Assembly: GCA_026415985.1 (NCBI GenBank)
Contig: JAOAGA010000078.1
Span: 1 to 6,967 of the forward strand
Reading direction: 5' to 3'
Source of the DNA: Pseudomonadota bacterium
GTDB taxonomy: Bacteria > CALINM01
DNA: 6,967 bases
The number at the start of each line of letters is the position of its first letter. Position 1 is the first letter of the stretch. Positions 1 through 5,916 of this stretch are shown here, piece after piece. Made by a program: the position numbers and the translations under genes. The notes under the pieces were generated by a model. It was not told the origin of the DNA. It saw nothing but the letters and a program-made list of their open reading frames with translations, and did no database searches.

Positions 1-267
1 AACAAGAATATCAATTCTACCTTGTTGTTTTAATATCAGGCCTAGCTTTGGTTCTACAGACTTACTGTCTGTAACATCGCAAACAAAGTATTTTATAATA
101 CCATCATTTTTAATATCTTTCAATTTTTCTAATAATAACTTTAGTTTTTCTTCATCTCTTCCGGTGTAATATACGAGCGCACCATCTTTATAAAACTCTT
201 CCACTAAATCAGCTCCGATACCTTGAGAACCACCGGTAATTAAAACTACCTTACCTTTTAAACTCAT
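1..267 (-). CDS. fabG: 3-oxoacyl-ACP reductase FabG, N-terminal 89 residues (cut by left edge)
   Basis: Short-chain dehydrogenase that reduces 3-oxoacyl-ACP to 3-hydroxyacyl-ACP with NADPH, the first reduction of each elongation cycle in the cytosol. I translated the 89 codons from ATG 267 to the window edge. They start MSLKGKVVLITGGSQGIGAD, which holds the TGxxxGxG nucleotide loop at residues 11-18. Arg37 in YYTGR, at the end of beta-2, suggests NADP preference, and Asp64-Val65 in CDVTD fits the adenine pocket. The fragment ends in GRIDILV, just where the family's NNAG motif should follow, so the Ser-Tyr-Lys catalytic residues are outside the window. The start lies 3 bases after the fabD stop, and its Shine-Dalgarno GAGGGA (274-279) is the last two sense codons of fabD. 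SDR sequence alone would not prove FabG, since many SDRs share this N-terminus. The position directly after fabD makes FabG by far the likeliest choice. Confidence 0.87.
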   Translation of the reverse strand, partial: MSLKGKVVLITGGSQGIGADLVEEFYKDGALVYYTGRDEEKLKLLLEKLKDIKNDGIIKYFVCDVTDSKSVEPKLGLILKQQGRIDILV

Positions 268-270
268 AAA

Positions 271-1227
271 TTATCCCTCATTATATAGTTTTGCAAAAAG
301 CAATATCTCATCTGGGGTCTCTAAACTCACCGCCTTGACTTCCCTATCAATACGCTTGACAAGATTTGTTAAAACCTTGTTGGGACCTAACTCCAAAAAC
401 TCATTTACACCATTCTTAACCATATATCTGACACAATCGGTCCACCTGACGGGACTTTTTACCTGTTCAACCAATAAATGCCTTATCTCTTCAGCTGATT
501 CATAAGATCTTCCTGTTACGTTCGAAACTACCGGATAAAGAGGTGAATTAACAGAGATTTTTTCTAATACATTTTTCAGATTCTCACTCGCCCTGATCAT
601 TAAACTACTATGAAAGGGAGCACTTACAGGAAGCTGTACCAGTCTCTTTGCACCTCTGTCTTTAAGAATCTCCAGACAGGCATTTACAGCCTTTACATTA
701 CCTGATATTACTACCTGACCGGGGGAATTAAAGTTTGCAGGTTCCACAACCCCCAGAGATTTATCAACCTCTTTACAGGATTCTTCAACTTCAGAATCTT
801 CCAAACCAAGAACCGCATACATTATACCCTCACCAACAGGAACCGCTTCCTGCATAAACTTACCACGGAGATGAACAACCCTGACAGCATCTTCAAAAGA
901 CATTGCTTTAGCAGAAACAAGAGCTGAGTACTCTCCTAAACTATGCCCGCTTACAAAAAGGGGAGATAACTCAGGGACAATTTTTTTTAAAACTTCATAG
1001 ACAGCGATACTTGCAGTGAGGATAGCGGGTTGGGTATTTTGGGTAAGCTTTAACTCAGCATCTGGCCCTTCGAAACATAGCCTTGAAAGTGAGAAGCCTA
1101 AAGCTGAATCAGCTCTCTCAAATATCTCTTTTGCTTCAGGAAAGGCGTCACAAAGGGCTTTGCCCATCCCGACATATTGAGACCCCTGCCCGGGATAAAT
1201 AAATGCTATTTTTGCCTGCTTAGCCAT
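271..1227 (-). CDS. fabD: Malonyl-CoA:ACP transacylase FabD
   Basis: Moves the malonyl group from CoA to acyl carrier protein, giving the extender unit used by FabH and the elongating ketosynthases. The 318 residues match the usual FabD length of about 310. Visible landmarks are GQGSQ at 13-17 (oxyanion-hole Gln15), the nucleophile elbow GHSLGE at 94-99 with catalytic Ser96, Arg121 for the malonyl carboxylate, ANFNSPGQVVISG at 164-176, the catalytic His206 in SAPFH, and GPNKVL at 281-286. All key residues are present, so the enzyme should be active. The ATG start sits 2 bases after the acyl-CoA dehydrogenase stop. Its Shine-Dalgarno AAGGA (1234-1238) lies in the last codons of that gene, which implies translational coupling. 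The last codons of fabD in turn supply the fabG ribosome binding site. Confidence 0.97.
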   Translation of the reverse strand: MAKQAKIAFIYPGQGSQYVGMGKALCDAFPEAKEIFERADSALGFSLSRLCFEGPDAELKLTQNTQPAILTASIAVYEVLKKIVPELSPLFVSGHSLGEYSALVSAKAMSFEDAVRVVHLRGKFMQEAVPVGEGIMYAVLGLEDSEVEESCKEVDKSLGVVEPANFNSPGQVVISGNVKAVNACLEILKDRGAKRLVQLPVSAPFHSSLMIRASENLKNVLEKISVNSPLYPVVSNVTGRSYESAEEIRHLLVEQVKSPVRWTDCVRYMVKNGVNEFLELGPNKVLTNLVKRIDREVKAVSLETPDEILLFAKLYNEG

Positions 1228-1229
1228 TA

Positions 1230-2402
1230 CTATTCCTTTTTACCAGCGTATTCTTTTATAAGCTCCTGACCAATGACGTTTCTCTGTATCTGGTTTGTCC
1301 CTTCGTAAATCTGCAGTATTTTTGCGTCTCTCAACATCTTCTCAACGGGATACTCTTTCATATACCCATAGCCACCTAAAACCTGTATGGCGTTTAGTGC
1401 AACCTTTACCGCGGTATCGGCAGGGAATACTTTTGCCATTGCAGAGTATTTTGAAAAATCTTTACCACCCATATCAATATATTTAGCTACCTGATATACA
1501 AAAGCTCTTGAGACTTCAATCTCTGTTGCCATATCCGCTAAAATATGCTGAATTGCCTGAAAAGATATTATAGGCTTTCCAAACTGCTTTCTATCTCTGG
1601 CATAATCTACCGCAACATCTAAGGCAGACTGGGCAACGCCGACAGCCTGTGCCCCTATACCAGGTCTCGTCATATCAAAGGTTTTCATCGCAACGATAAA
1701 ACCGATCCCTTCTCTACCTCCTATTAGCTGATCCTTATGTATTTTACAATCCTGAAAGACAAGCTCTCTTGTGGCAGATGCCCTTATACCTAACTTATTC
1801 TCCTTTTTACCGAAAGAAAAGCCGGGGGTGCCTTTTTCTACTATGAAGGCCGATGCCCCTCTTGGTCCTTTTGCCTTATTTGTCATGGCTATTACTGTAT
1901 ATACATCTGCTTCACCACCATTTGTAATCCATTGTTTTGTTCCGTTCAATATGTAATAATCTCCGTCTTTAACAGCGGTTGTTTCTATCCCCCCTGCATC
2001 AGACCCCGCATTAGCTTCTGTCAGACCAAAGGCAGCAAGTTTCTTTCCTTTGGCAATATCGGGCAGGTATTTTTTCTTTTGTTCTTCTGTACCGTATAGG
2101 AGTATCGGATAGGAGCCTAAGCCACTGGCAGCAAAGCTAACTGAAACACCCAGGCATCCCCAGCTAAGCTCTTCAATGGCAAGACAGTTTTCAAAACTAC
2201 CGAAACCTAACCCACCGTATTCTTCGGGAATATACAATCCAAACAGACCGGTCTTAGCTATCTCATCTAATATCTCTTTCGGAAACTCGTTGTTTTCATC
2301 TAAATGTGCCCTGACTGGTACTATCTTTTCTTTTGCAATCTTTTTTGCTAAATTTTTAATATACTTCTGGTCCTCGTTAAGAAAAAAATCAAACAAAGCC
2401 AT
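1230..2402 (-). CDS. Acyl-CoA dehydrogenase, MCAD-like, inside the fab operon
   Basis: FAD flavoprotein of the acyl-CoA dehydrogenase family, which normally forms the trans-2 double bond of acyl-CoA and passes electrons to ETF. Counted from ATG 2402 it has 390 residues, the normal size. Visible are the family signature FGLTEANAGSDAG (125-137), KQWITNGG (156-163) at the flavin, RDRKQFGKP (269-277), and the C-terminal YPVEKMLRDAKILQIYEGT (351-369). Glu367 in YEGT is the expected catalytic base. Thr245 in DMTRP sits where isovaleryl- and long-chain enzymes carry theirs, so the pattern is that of the medium-chain (MCAD) or butyryl type. A TTG at 2417 is in frame, but the codons after it, AGG-AGG-AGA, are the ribosome binding site, so ATG 2402 is preferred. 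The gene lies between fabH and fabD, 32 bases after the fabH stop. Exact substrate, CoA or ACP form, and direction are unknown. Family is near certain, role is not. Confidence 0.93.
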   Translation of the reverse strand: MALFDFFLNEDQKYIKNLAKKIAKEKIVPVRAHLDENNEFPKEILDEIAKTGLFGLYIPEEYGGLGFGSFENCLAIEELSWGCLGVSVSFAASGLGSYPILLYGTEEQKKKYLPDIAKGKKLAAFGLTEANAGSDAGGIETTAVKDGDYYILNGTKQWITNGGEADVYTVIAMTNKAKGPRGASAFIVEKGTPGFSFGKKENKLGIRASATRELVFQDCKIHKDQLIGGREGIGFIVAMKTFDMTRPGIGAQAVGVAQSALDVAVDYARDRKQFGKPIISFQAIQHILADMATEIEVSRAFVYQVAKYIDMGGKDFSKYSAMAKVFPADTAVKVALNAIQVLGGYGYMKEYPVEKMLRDAKILQIYEGTNQIQRNVIGQELIKEYAGKKE

Positions 2403-2408
2403 TACTCT

Positions 2409-2415
2409 CCTCCTC
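2409..2415 (-). promoter_or_regulatory. Strong Shine-Dalgarno site of the acyl-CoA dehydrogenase gene
   Basis: Read on the minus strand, GAGGAGG is followed by 6 bases (AGAGTA) and then ATG at 2402. This is close to the ideal match and spacing for the 16S rRNA tail. It decides the start: beginning at the in-frame TTG 2417 would put the ribosome binding site inside the coding region and add the residues MRRRV. It is the best such site in the window and lies in the only sizeable gap within the fab operon. Confidence 0.9.
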
Positions 2416-2434
2416 AAAGTATTAAAAGATTAAA

Positions 2435-3415
2435 TTACCATCTAATCAGTGAACCACCCCAGGTAAACCCAGCACCGAAGGCAATACACAATACCAAATC
2501 TCTTTCTTTCAGAAATCCCCTTTCTTCCGCTTCGAAGAGGGCGATGGGAATAGATGCCGCTGACGTGTTGCCATATTTATGAATGTTTACATAGGTTCTG
2601 TTTTCAGGGATGTTTGTTCTTTTCTGAACCGCCTGAATAATTCTCATGTTTGCCTGATGAGGAACAAGCAGATCAACGTCTTTTCCCTCATATCCATTGG
2701 TCTCTAACAACTCAACAGCGATGTCTTCCATAGACTTTACTGCCTTTTTAAAGACCTCATTTCCGCTCATCTTTATATAATGGAGTTTATTATCAATACT
2801 TTCATAGCTTGGAGGAAACAAACTGCCACCGCCGGGAAGTTTCAGCAGATCGCCATAACTGCCATCTGATCTTATAACGGTTGAGATTATGCCTCTGTCG
2901 CCATTTTTTGCACTTAAAAGAACTGCACCCGCACCATCTCCAAAGAGGACACATGTTGTTCTGTCACTCCAATCAACTATTCTGCTTAAAATTTCTGCAC
3001 CAACAACTAAAATATGCTCTGCAGAACCACATTCTATATATTTTTCCGCAATGGAAAGGGCATATATAAAACCCGAACATCCAGCGGCGATATCAAAAGC
3101 AGCAGCGTTTTTTGCTCCCAATTTATGTTGCAAAAGACATCCCGCTGAGGGAAAAAGCATATCAGGGGTAGCGGTTGCAAAGATTATATAATCAATCTGC
3201 CTTGGTCTTATACCAGCCTTCTTGATAGCAATTTTTGATGCCTCCAGCGCTAAATCAGTGGTAACCTGATTTTTTGCAGCTATCCTGCGTTCCTTTATAC
3301 CTGTTCTTGTTGTAATCCACTCATCTGAAGTATCAACAATTGTCTCCAAATCTTTATTTGTAAGTATCCCTTTGGGGACATAACCACCAATACCAGTGAC
3401 CACTGCTTTTTTCAT
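2435..3415 (-). CDS. fabH: 3-oxoacyl-ACP synthase III FabH
   Basis: Starts each fatty acid chain by condensing an acyl-CoA primer (acetyl-CoA, or a branched short acyl-CoA in some bacteria) with malonyl-ACP. The 326 residues are the usual length. The full catalytic triad is visible: Cys113 in AAGCSGF, His253 in PHQAN and Asn283 in YGNTSAASIP. Also present are DEWITTRTGI (31-40) at the CoA site, FGDGAGA (158-164), and the thiolase-like C-terminal GAGFTWGGSLIRW. The start overlaps the plsX stop as ATGA (3412-3415), and its Shine-Dalgarno GAGGT (3422-3426) sits in the end of plsX. Primer preference cannot be read reliably from the sequence. The acyl-CoA dehydrogenase gene next to it makes the question of primer supply worth keeping open. 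Confidence 0.97.
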   Translation of the reverse strand: MKKAVVTGIGGYVPKGILTNKDLETIVDTSDEWITTRTGIKERRIAAKNQVTTDLALEASKIAIKKAGIRPRQIDYIIFATATPDMLFPSAGCLLQHKLGAKNAAAFDIAAGCSGFIYALSIAEKYIECGSAEHILVVGAEILSRIVDWSDRTTCVLFGDGAGAVLLSAKNGDRGIISTVIRSDGSYGDLLKLPGGGSLFPPSYESIDNKLHYIKMSGNEVFKKAVKSMEDIAVELLETNGYEGKDVDLLVPHQANMRIIQAVQKRTNIPENRTYVNIHKYGNTSAASIPIALFEAEERGFLKERDLVLCIAFGAGFTWGGSLIRW

Positions 3416-4449
3416 TGGTCTACCTCATTTTGCTCCTTTAACGCGAGCATATCTTTATATTTTTCAAGCTCTAACCTGATTATTGTGTTTAATCTTTTTT
3501 CAACGCAATTTATGGCATATTTAACAGCATTCTTTATGGCGTATCCAGAAGATGAACCATGACAGATAAGACTTATACCATCAACTCCCAATAACGGTGC
3601 ACCACCGTATTCTTCATAATCTATTTTCTTTTTCAGTGCTTTTAACGCCGGCATGGCAACCAAAAATCCCATCTTGCTTAAAAGTGATTTATTAACCTCT
3701 TCCTTAAGTATTGATGTTATTGCACCTGCAACGCCTTCTGCAACCTTAAGGACAATGTTTCCGACAAAACCATCACAGACAACTACATCTACATTACCAT
3801 TGAATATATCCCTTCCTTCAACATAACCAATATAATTAAGACCTGTCTTTTTTAACAGCTGATGGGTTTCTCTCGTTAAATCTGTTCCCTTTTCTTCTTC
3901 TTCACCATTGCTTAAGATACCAACTCTTGGTAGCTTTATGTCAAGCAGTGTCGATGAGTATACAGACCCCATAATAGCAAACTGAACAAGATGAGAGGGT
4001 TTACAATCCACGTTAGCACCCGCATCTAACAAAACTGTTGCTGACTTTGTGTTTGGCATTACCGTTACTATTGCAGGTCTTTCAACCATAGGAAGGCGTT
4101 TCATAACAAACATGGAAAATGCCATCATGGCACCGGAATTGCCTGCGCTTATAGCTGCATCTGCTTCACCGTTTTTAACCATCTCGAGGGCTACAGCAAT
4201 TGAAGACTTTCTTTTTTTTCTTATTGCCAAAGATGGAGACTCACTCATAGCAACAACTTCAGGTGCATGAACAATAACTATGGAACCTTTGATATTTTCC
4301 TTTTTATGCTCTTTTAAAAGAGGTTCAAGTATATCTTTATCTCCAACCAGAGCAATTGTTGCATCAACCTCTTTTGCAGCCATAATAGCACCTTCAACAT
4401 TAATCAAAGGTGCTTTATCGCCTCCCATCGCATCTAAAGCAATAATCAT
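3412..4449 (-). CDS. plsX: Phosphate acyltransferase PlsX
   Basis: Converts long-chain acyl-ACP and phosphate into acyl-phosphate, which PlsY uses to acylate glycerol-3-phosphate. It is thus the exit from fatty acid synthesis to phospholipid, working at the inner face of the membrane. At 345 residues it is normal in length. Typical PlsX segments are DAMGGD (6-11), SAGNSGA (101-107), LLDAGANVDCKP (140-151), GILSNGEEEEKGT (177-189), EGRDIFNG (211-218), CDGFVGNIVLK (225-235) and EYGGAPLLGVDG (280-291). The short Lys/Glu-rich tail after about residue 325 is less typical. ATG 4449 comes one base after the rpmF stop. No clear Shine-Dalgarno precedes it, only AAAAG in the last rpmF codons, so translation probably depends on ribosomes finishing rpmF. 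It overlaps fabH by 4 bases. Confidence 0.97.
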   Translation of the reverse strand: MIIALDAMGGDKAPLINVEGAIMAAKEVDATIALVGDKDILEPLLKEHKKENIKGSIVIVHAPEVVAMSESPSLAIRKKRKSSIAVALEMVKNGEADAAISAGNSGAMMAFSMFVMKRLPMVERPAIVTVMPNTKSATVLLDAGANVDCKPSHLVQFAIMGSVYSSTLLDIKLPRVGILSNGEEEEKGTDLTRETHQLLKKTGLNYIGYVEGRDIFNGNVDVVVCDGFVGNIVLKVAEGVAGAITSILKEEVNKSLLSKMGFLVAMPALKALKKKIDYEEYGGAPLLGVDGISLICHGSSSGYAIKNAVKYAINCVEKRLNTIIRLELEKYKDMLALKEQNEVDQ

Positions 4450-4450
4450 C

Positions 4451-4633
4451 TTAGAACTTTTCTATCGCCAGTACTTTTCTACCCTTATAGTAACCACAAG
4501 AGGGACAAACCCTGTGAGGTGGTTTTACTTCGCCACAATTTGAGCACCTTGCTAAAGAAGGGTTCTCAAGAAAATCATGGGCTCTCCTTTTTCCTCCTCT
4601 TGTTCTGGTGTGTCTTTTAAACGGATTTGGCAT
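4451..4633 (-). CDS. rpmF: Ribosomal protein L32 (zinc-binding form)
   Basis: Small basic protein of the large ribosomal subunit. The 60 residues start MPNPFKRHTRTRGGKRRAHD, a basic N-terminal tail as in other L32 proteins. A zinc ribbon follows, with Cys30-x2-Cys33 and Cys43-x2-Cys46, so this is the cysteine-containing (C+) form that binds zinc. The ATG lies 4 bases after the yceD stop. Its Shine-Dalgarno AAGGAG (4641-4646) is written in the last two sense codons of yceD, with 7 bases to the start. The yceD-rpmF-plsX-fabH order is widely conserved in bacteria and ties ribosome production to lipid synthesis. No second rpmF copy is visible here, so zinc-dependent paralogue switching cannot be judged. 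Confidence 0.97.
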   Translation of the reverse strand: MPNPFKRHTRTRGGKRRAHDFLENPSLARCSNCGEVKPPHRVCPSCGYYKGRKVLAIEKF

Positions 4634-4637
4634 AACA

Positions 4638-5168
4638 TCACTCCTTATTTTTTAATTTTTTTAGCTCCTTTGCCAAAAAAGAGTACTCTGTCTCTTCGCT
4701 ACACTTACAGGTCTCTTCATTTAAATTGGTACCACATTTAGGACATATACCTTTACAGCCTGTTTTACAGAGAAGCTTATATGGTATTGAAAGCATAAGC
4801 TGTTCTACCGCCAGCTCTGTCAGGTCAATCTCATCACCTTCAAAATATGATAGTTCTGTTTCCTCATCTTCTAACAACTCTTCTTCTGATTCCTTTTTAG
4901 GCATAAGAATGTAATGGAATTTTTCTTTAAGCTTAAGAGAGGCATCGCATAAACACCTATCGCAGGAAAAGGAAAGTTCTGCTGAAAAATCTCCATATAC
5001 TTCAACATCTTCACCAACGCTTGTTAATTCCATATGAATAGAAAAGGGCTCAAGAAGTTTAGTGGAATTATTCGGCTCCTTTTCAAAAATTTCATTGACT
5101 AAAATGGTGGATTCCAGCCAGTCCCTATTAACTTTTCCCGCTCTGACGTCTTTTACATTAACTTTCAA
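4638..5168 (-). CDS. yceD: YceD/DUF177 family protein, cysteine-rich
   Basis: Member of the DUF177 (YceD) family, found next to rpmF in most bacteria. Family members have been linked to 23S rRNA accumulation or processing, but the molecular activity is not settled. From TTG 5168 it has 176 residues. A CDRCLC motif (69-74) is followed by a very acidic stretch (about 93-116) and a C-terminal cysteine cluster: Cys134, Cys138, Cys142, Cys145 (CKGICPKCGTNLN), Cys154 and Cys156. These nine cysteines suggest one or more zinc sites. No ATG fits the N-terminus. The in-frame TTG at 5174 is only 2 bases from the AGGGG ribosome binding site, while TTG 5168 is 8 bases away and gives (M)KVNVKDV, a more typical start for the family. 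It is the first gene of the operon behind the promoter at 5202-5229. Confidence 0.9.
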   Translation of the reverse strand: MKVNVKDVRAGKVNRDWLESTILVNEIFEKEPNNSTKLLEPFSIHMELTSVGEDVEVYGDFSAELSFSCDRCLCDASLKLKEKFHYILMPKKESEEELLEDEETELSYFEGDEIDLTELAVEQLMLSIPYKLLCKTGCKGICPKCGTNLNEETCKCSEETEYSFLAKELKKLKNKE

Positions 5169-5176
5169 ACACAAAT

Positions 5177-5181
5177 CCCCT
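5177..5181 (-). promoter_or_regulatory. Probable ribosome binding site of yceD
   Basis: Read on the minus strand, AGGGG is followed 8 bases later by TTG at 5168. It is preceded by a run of seven T, which should leave it unstructured apart from weak A/T pairing. The match to the 16S rRNA tail is moderate. The site is used here to prefer TTG 5168 over TTG 5174, which would be only 2 bases away. Confidence 0.6.
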
Positions 5182-5201
5182 AAAAAAAGATTAATTTTTT
5201 T

Positions 5202-5229
5202 ATTATATTAAAAAATAAGGTCTTGTCAA
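5202..5229 (-). promoter_or_regulatory. Consensus sigma-70/sigma-A promoter of the yceD-rpmF-plsX-fab operon
   Basis: On the minus strand there is a perfect -35 box TTGACA (5224-5229), a 16-base spacer and a perfect -10 box TATAAT (5202-5207). The sequence upstream of the -35 box is pure A/T and could act as an UP element. The expected start of transcription is near 5195, at the edge of a run of seven A (5195-5201), leaving a leader of roughly 27 bases before yceD. A full match to both boxes is uncommon and predicts strong, mostly constitutive transcription, as expected for a ribosomal and lipid synthesis operon. The position between tsaB and yceD fits. The window is AT-rich, so chance -10 boxes are frequent, but a chance full -35 box at nearly the right spacing is not. 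Confidence 0.85.
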
Positions 5230-5246
5230 ATAATTAAAAAATTATT
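5229..5246 (-). repeat. Perfect 7-base inverted repeat at the tsaB end and -35 box
   Basis: AATAATT and AATTATT are separated by four identical bases (T on the minus strand, A on the plus strand). The repeat covers the tsaB stop codon and touches the first base of the -35 box. It contains no G or C, so as RNA the hairpin would be weak and is a poor terminator. As DNA it could be an operator or part of an A/T-rich UP element. AT-rich sequence produces such repeats by chance, so function is only possible. Confidence 0.35.
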
Positions 5247-5916
5247 CTTTGTTAATGAGTTGTAAATTAATAACAGCATCAGGCTCTCTCAGGTAAAGAG
5301 GTTTTATGTCCTTTTCTTTGATAAAGATACCTTTATTGAACCTTTCTACAGCAAGCATTCCTACCCCTTCTGACAAAGGGGGTATTTTTTTAATAAGAGG
5401 CTTCTCTTTTATAATATCATCAAAATCGTAATTATCAACATAAGCAATATAATCATTAAAATTGTTAAGATTCTCGATAATTTTTTCCTTAGGTAAAACC
5501 ACCGGCTCAATTATTTTATTGATAGATACCTCTGTTCTTTCATAAAACCCGAAGTAATATAACCCCTTTCTGGCAGATTTTATTACCGCTATCGCATTTT
5601 TTTCGGGGCCTAAGATAGCATTTGCAGACAGAGAATCTACACAAACAATTGGCAGATCCCTGTTTTGAACAAGTCCTTTAACGAACGCCAAAGCCACCTT
5701 TATACCAGTAAAAGAACCAGGGCCGATATCAACACCAATGAAGCTTAATTTTTCATAAAAATTGTCATATATATGAGAAAGCATAAATAAAGCGGGAGTA
5801 AACCATTGTGACGGTTGAATATCTCTTTCAGCATCAAAACTAATCACCTGCTGATTATCTAAAAAAAGAGAAAGAGAAGCCCTCTTTTGAGAAGATGAAA
5901 AGGCTAAAGATATCAT
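5242..5916 (-). CDS. tsaB: TsaB, partner protein in tRNA t6A37 synthesis (divergent)
   Basis: TsaB is the catalytically inactive ASKHA-fold partner of TsaD. With TsaE it supports transfer of threonylcarbamoyl to A37 of ANN-decoding tRNAs in the cytosol. The 224 residues are the normal length. The strongest marker is GPGSFTGIKVALAFVKGL (65-82), and the C-terminal PLYLRE (206-211) is typical. Two usual motifs have changed: the N-terminal IDTS-like stretch reads LAFSSSQ (4-10), and the DAR motif reads KSARKG (113-118), both without the aspartate. As TsaB acts as a scaffold, this need not mean loss of function. ATG 5916 overlaps the rseP stop as ATGA (5913-5916). No strong Shine-Dalgarno is present, only GGA three bases before the ATG, so coupled translation with rseP is likely. 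A promoter for the next operon follows directly after the stop. Confidence 0.9.
   Translation of the reverse strand: MISLAFSSSQKRASLSLFLDNQQVISFDAERDIQPSQWFTPALFMLSHIYDNFYEKLSFIGVDIGPGSFTGIKVALAFVKGLVQNRDLPIVCVDSLSANAILGPEKNAIAVIKSARKGLYYFGFYERTEVSINKIIEPVVLPKEKIIENLNNFNDYIAYVDNYDFDDIIKEKPLIKKIPPLSEGVGMLAVERFNKGIFIKEKDIKPLYLREPDAVINLQLINKE

Noticed and set aside
2176-2433. Plus-strand open frame of about 85 codons opposite the start of the acyl-CoA dehydrogenase gene
   Set aside because: It lies almost wholly antisense to a well-supported gene, its translation is low-complexity with no recognisable motif, and it has no ribosome binding site of note. The other plus-strand frames (1295-1486, 1771-1956, 2881-3191, 4049-4543, 4726-4914) fail for the same reasons.
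5181-5202. TAAAAAAA...TTTTTTTA arms with a six-base loop before yceD, considered as a terminator or leader hairpin
   Set aside because: All pairs are A-T, so the stem would be unstable, and it lies downstream of the promoter and next to the ribosome binding site. It is more simply read as homopolymer tracts in AT-rich DNA.
5221-5247. Rho-independent terminator after tsaB
   Set aside because: The only inverted repeat has no G-C pairs and is followed by the -35 box rather than a T-run, so I cannot support a terminator. Read-through from rseP-tsaB into the fab operon is possible.
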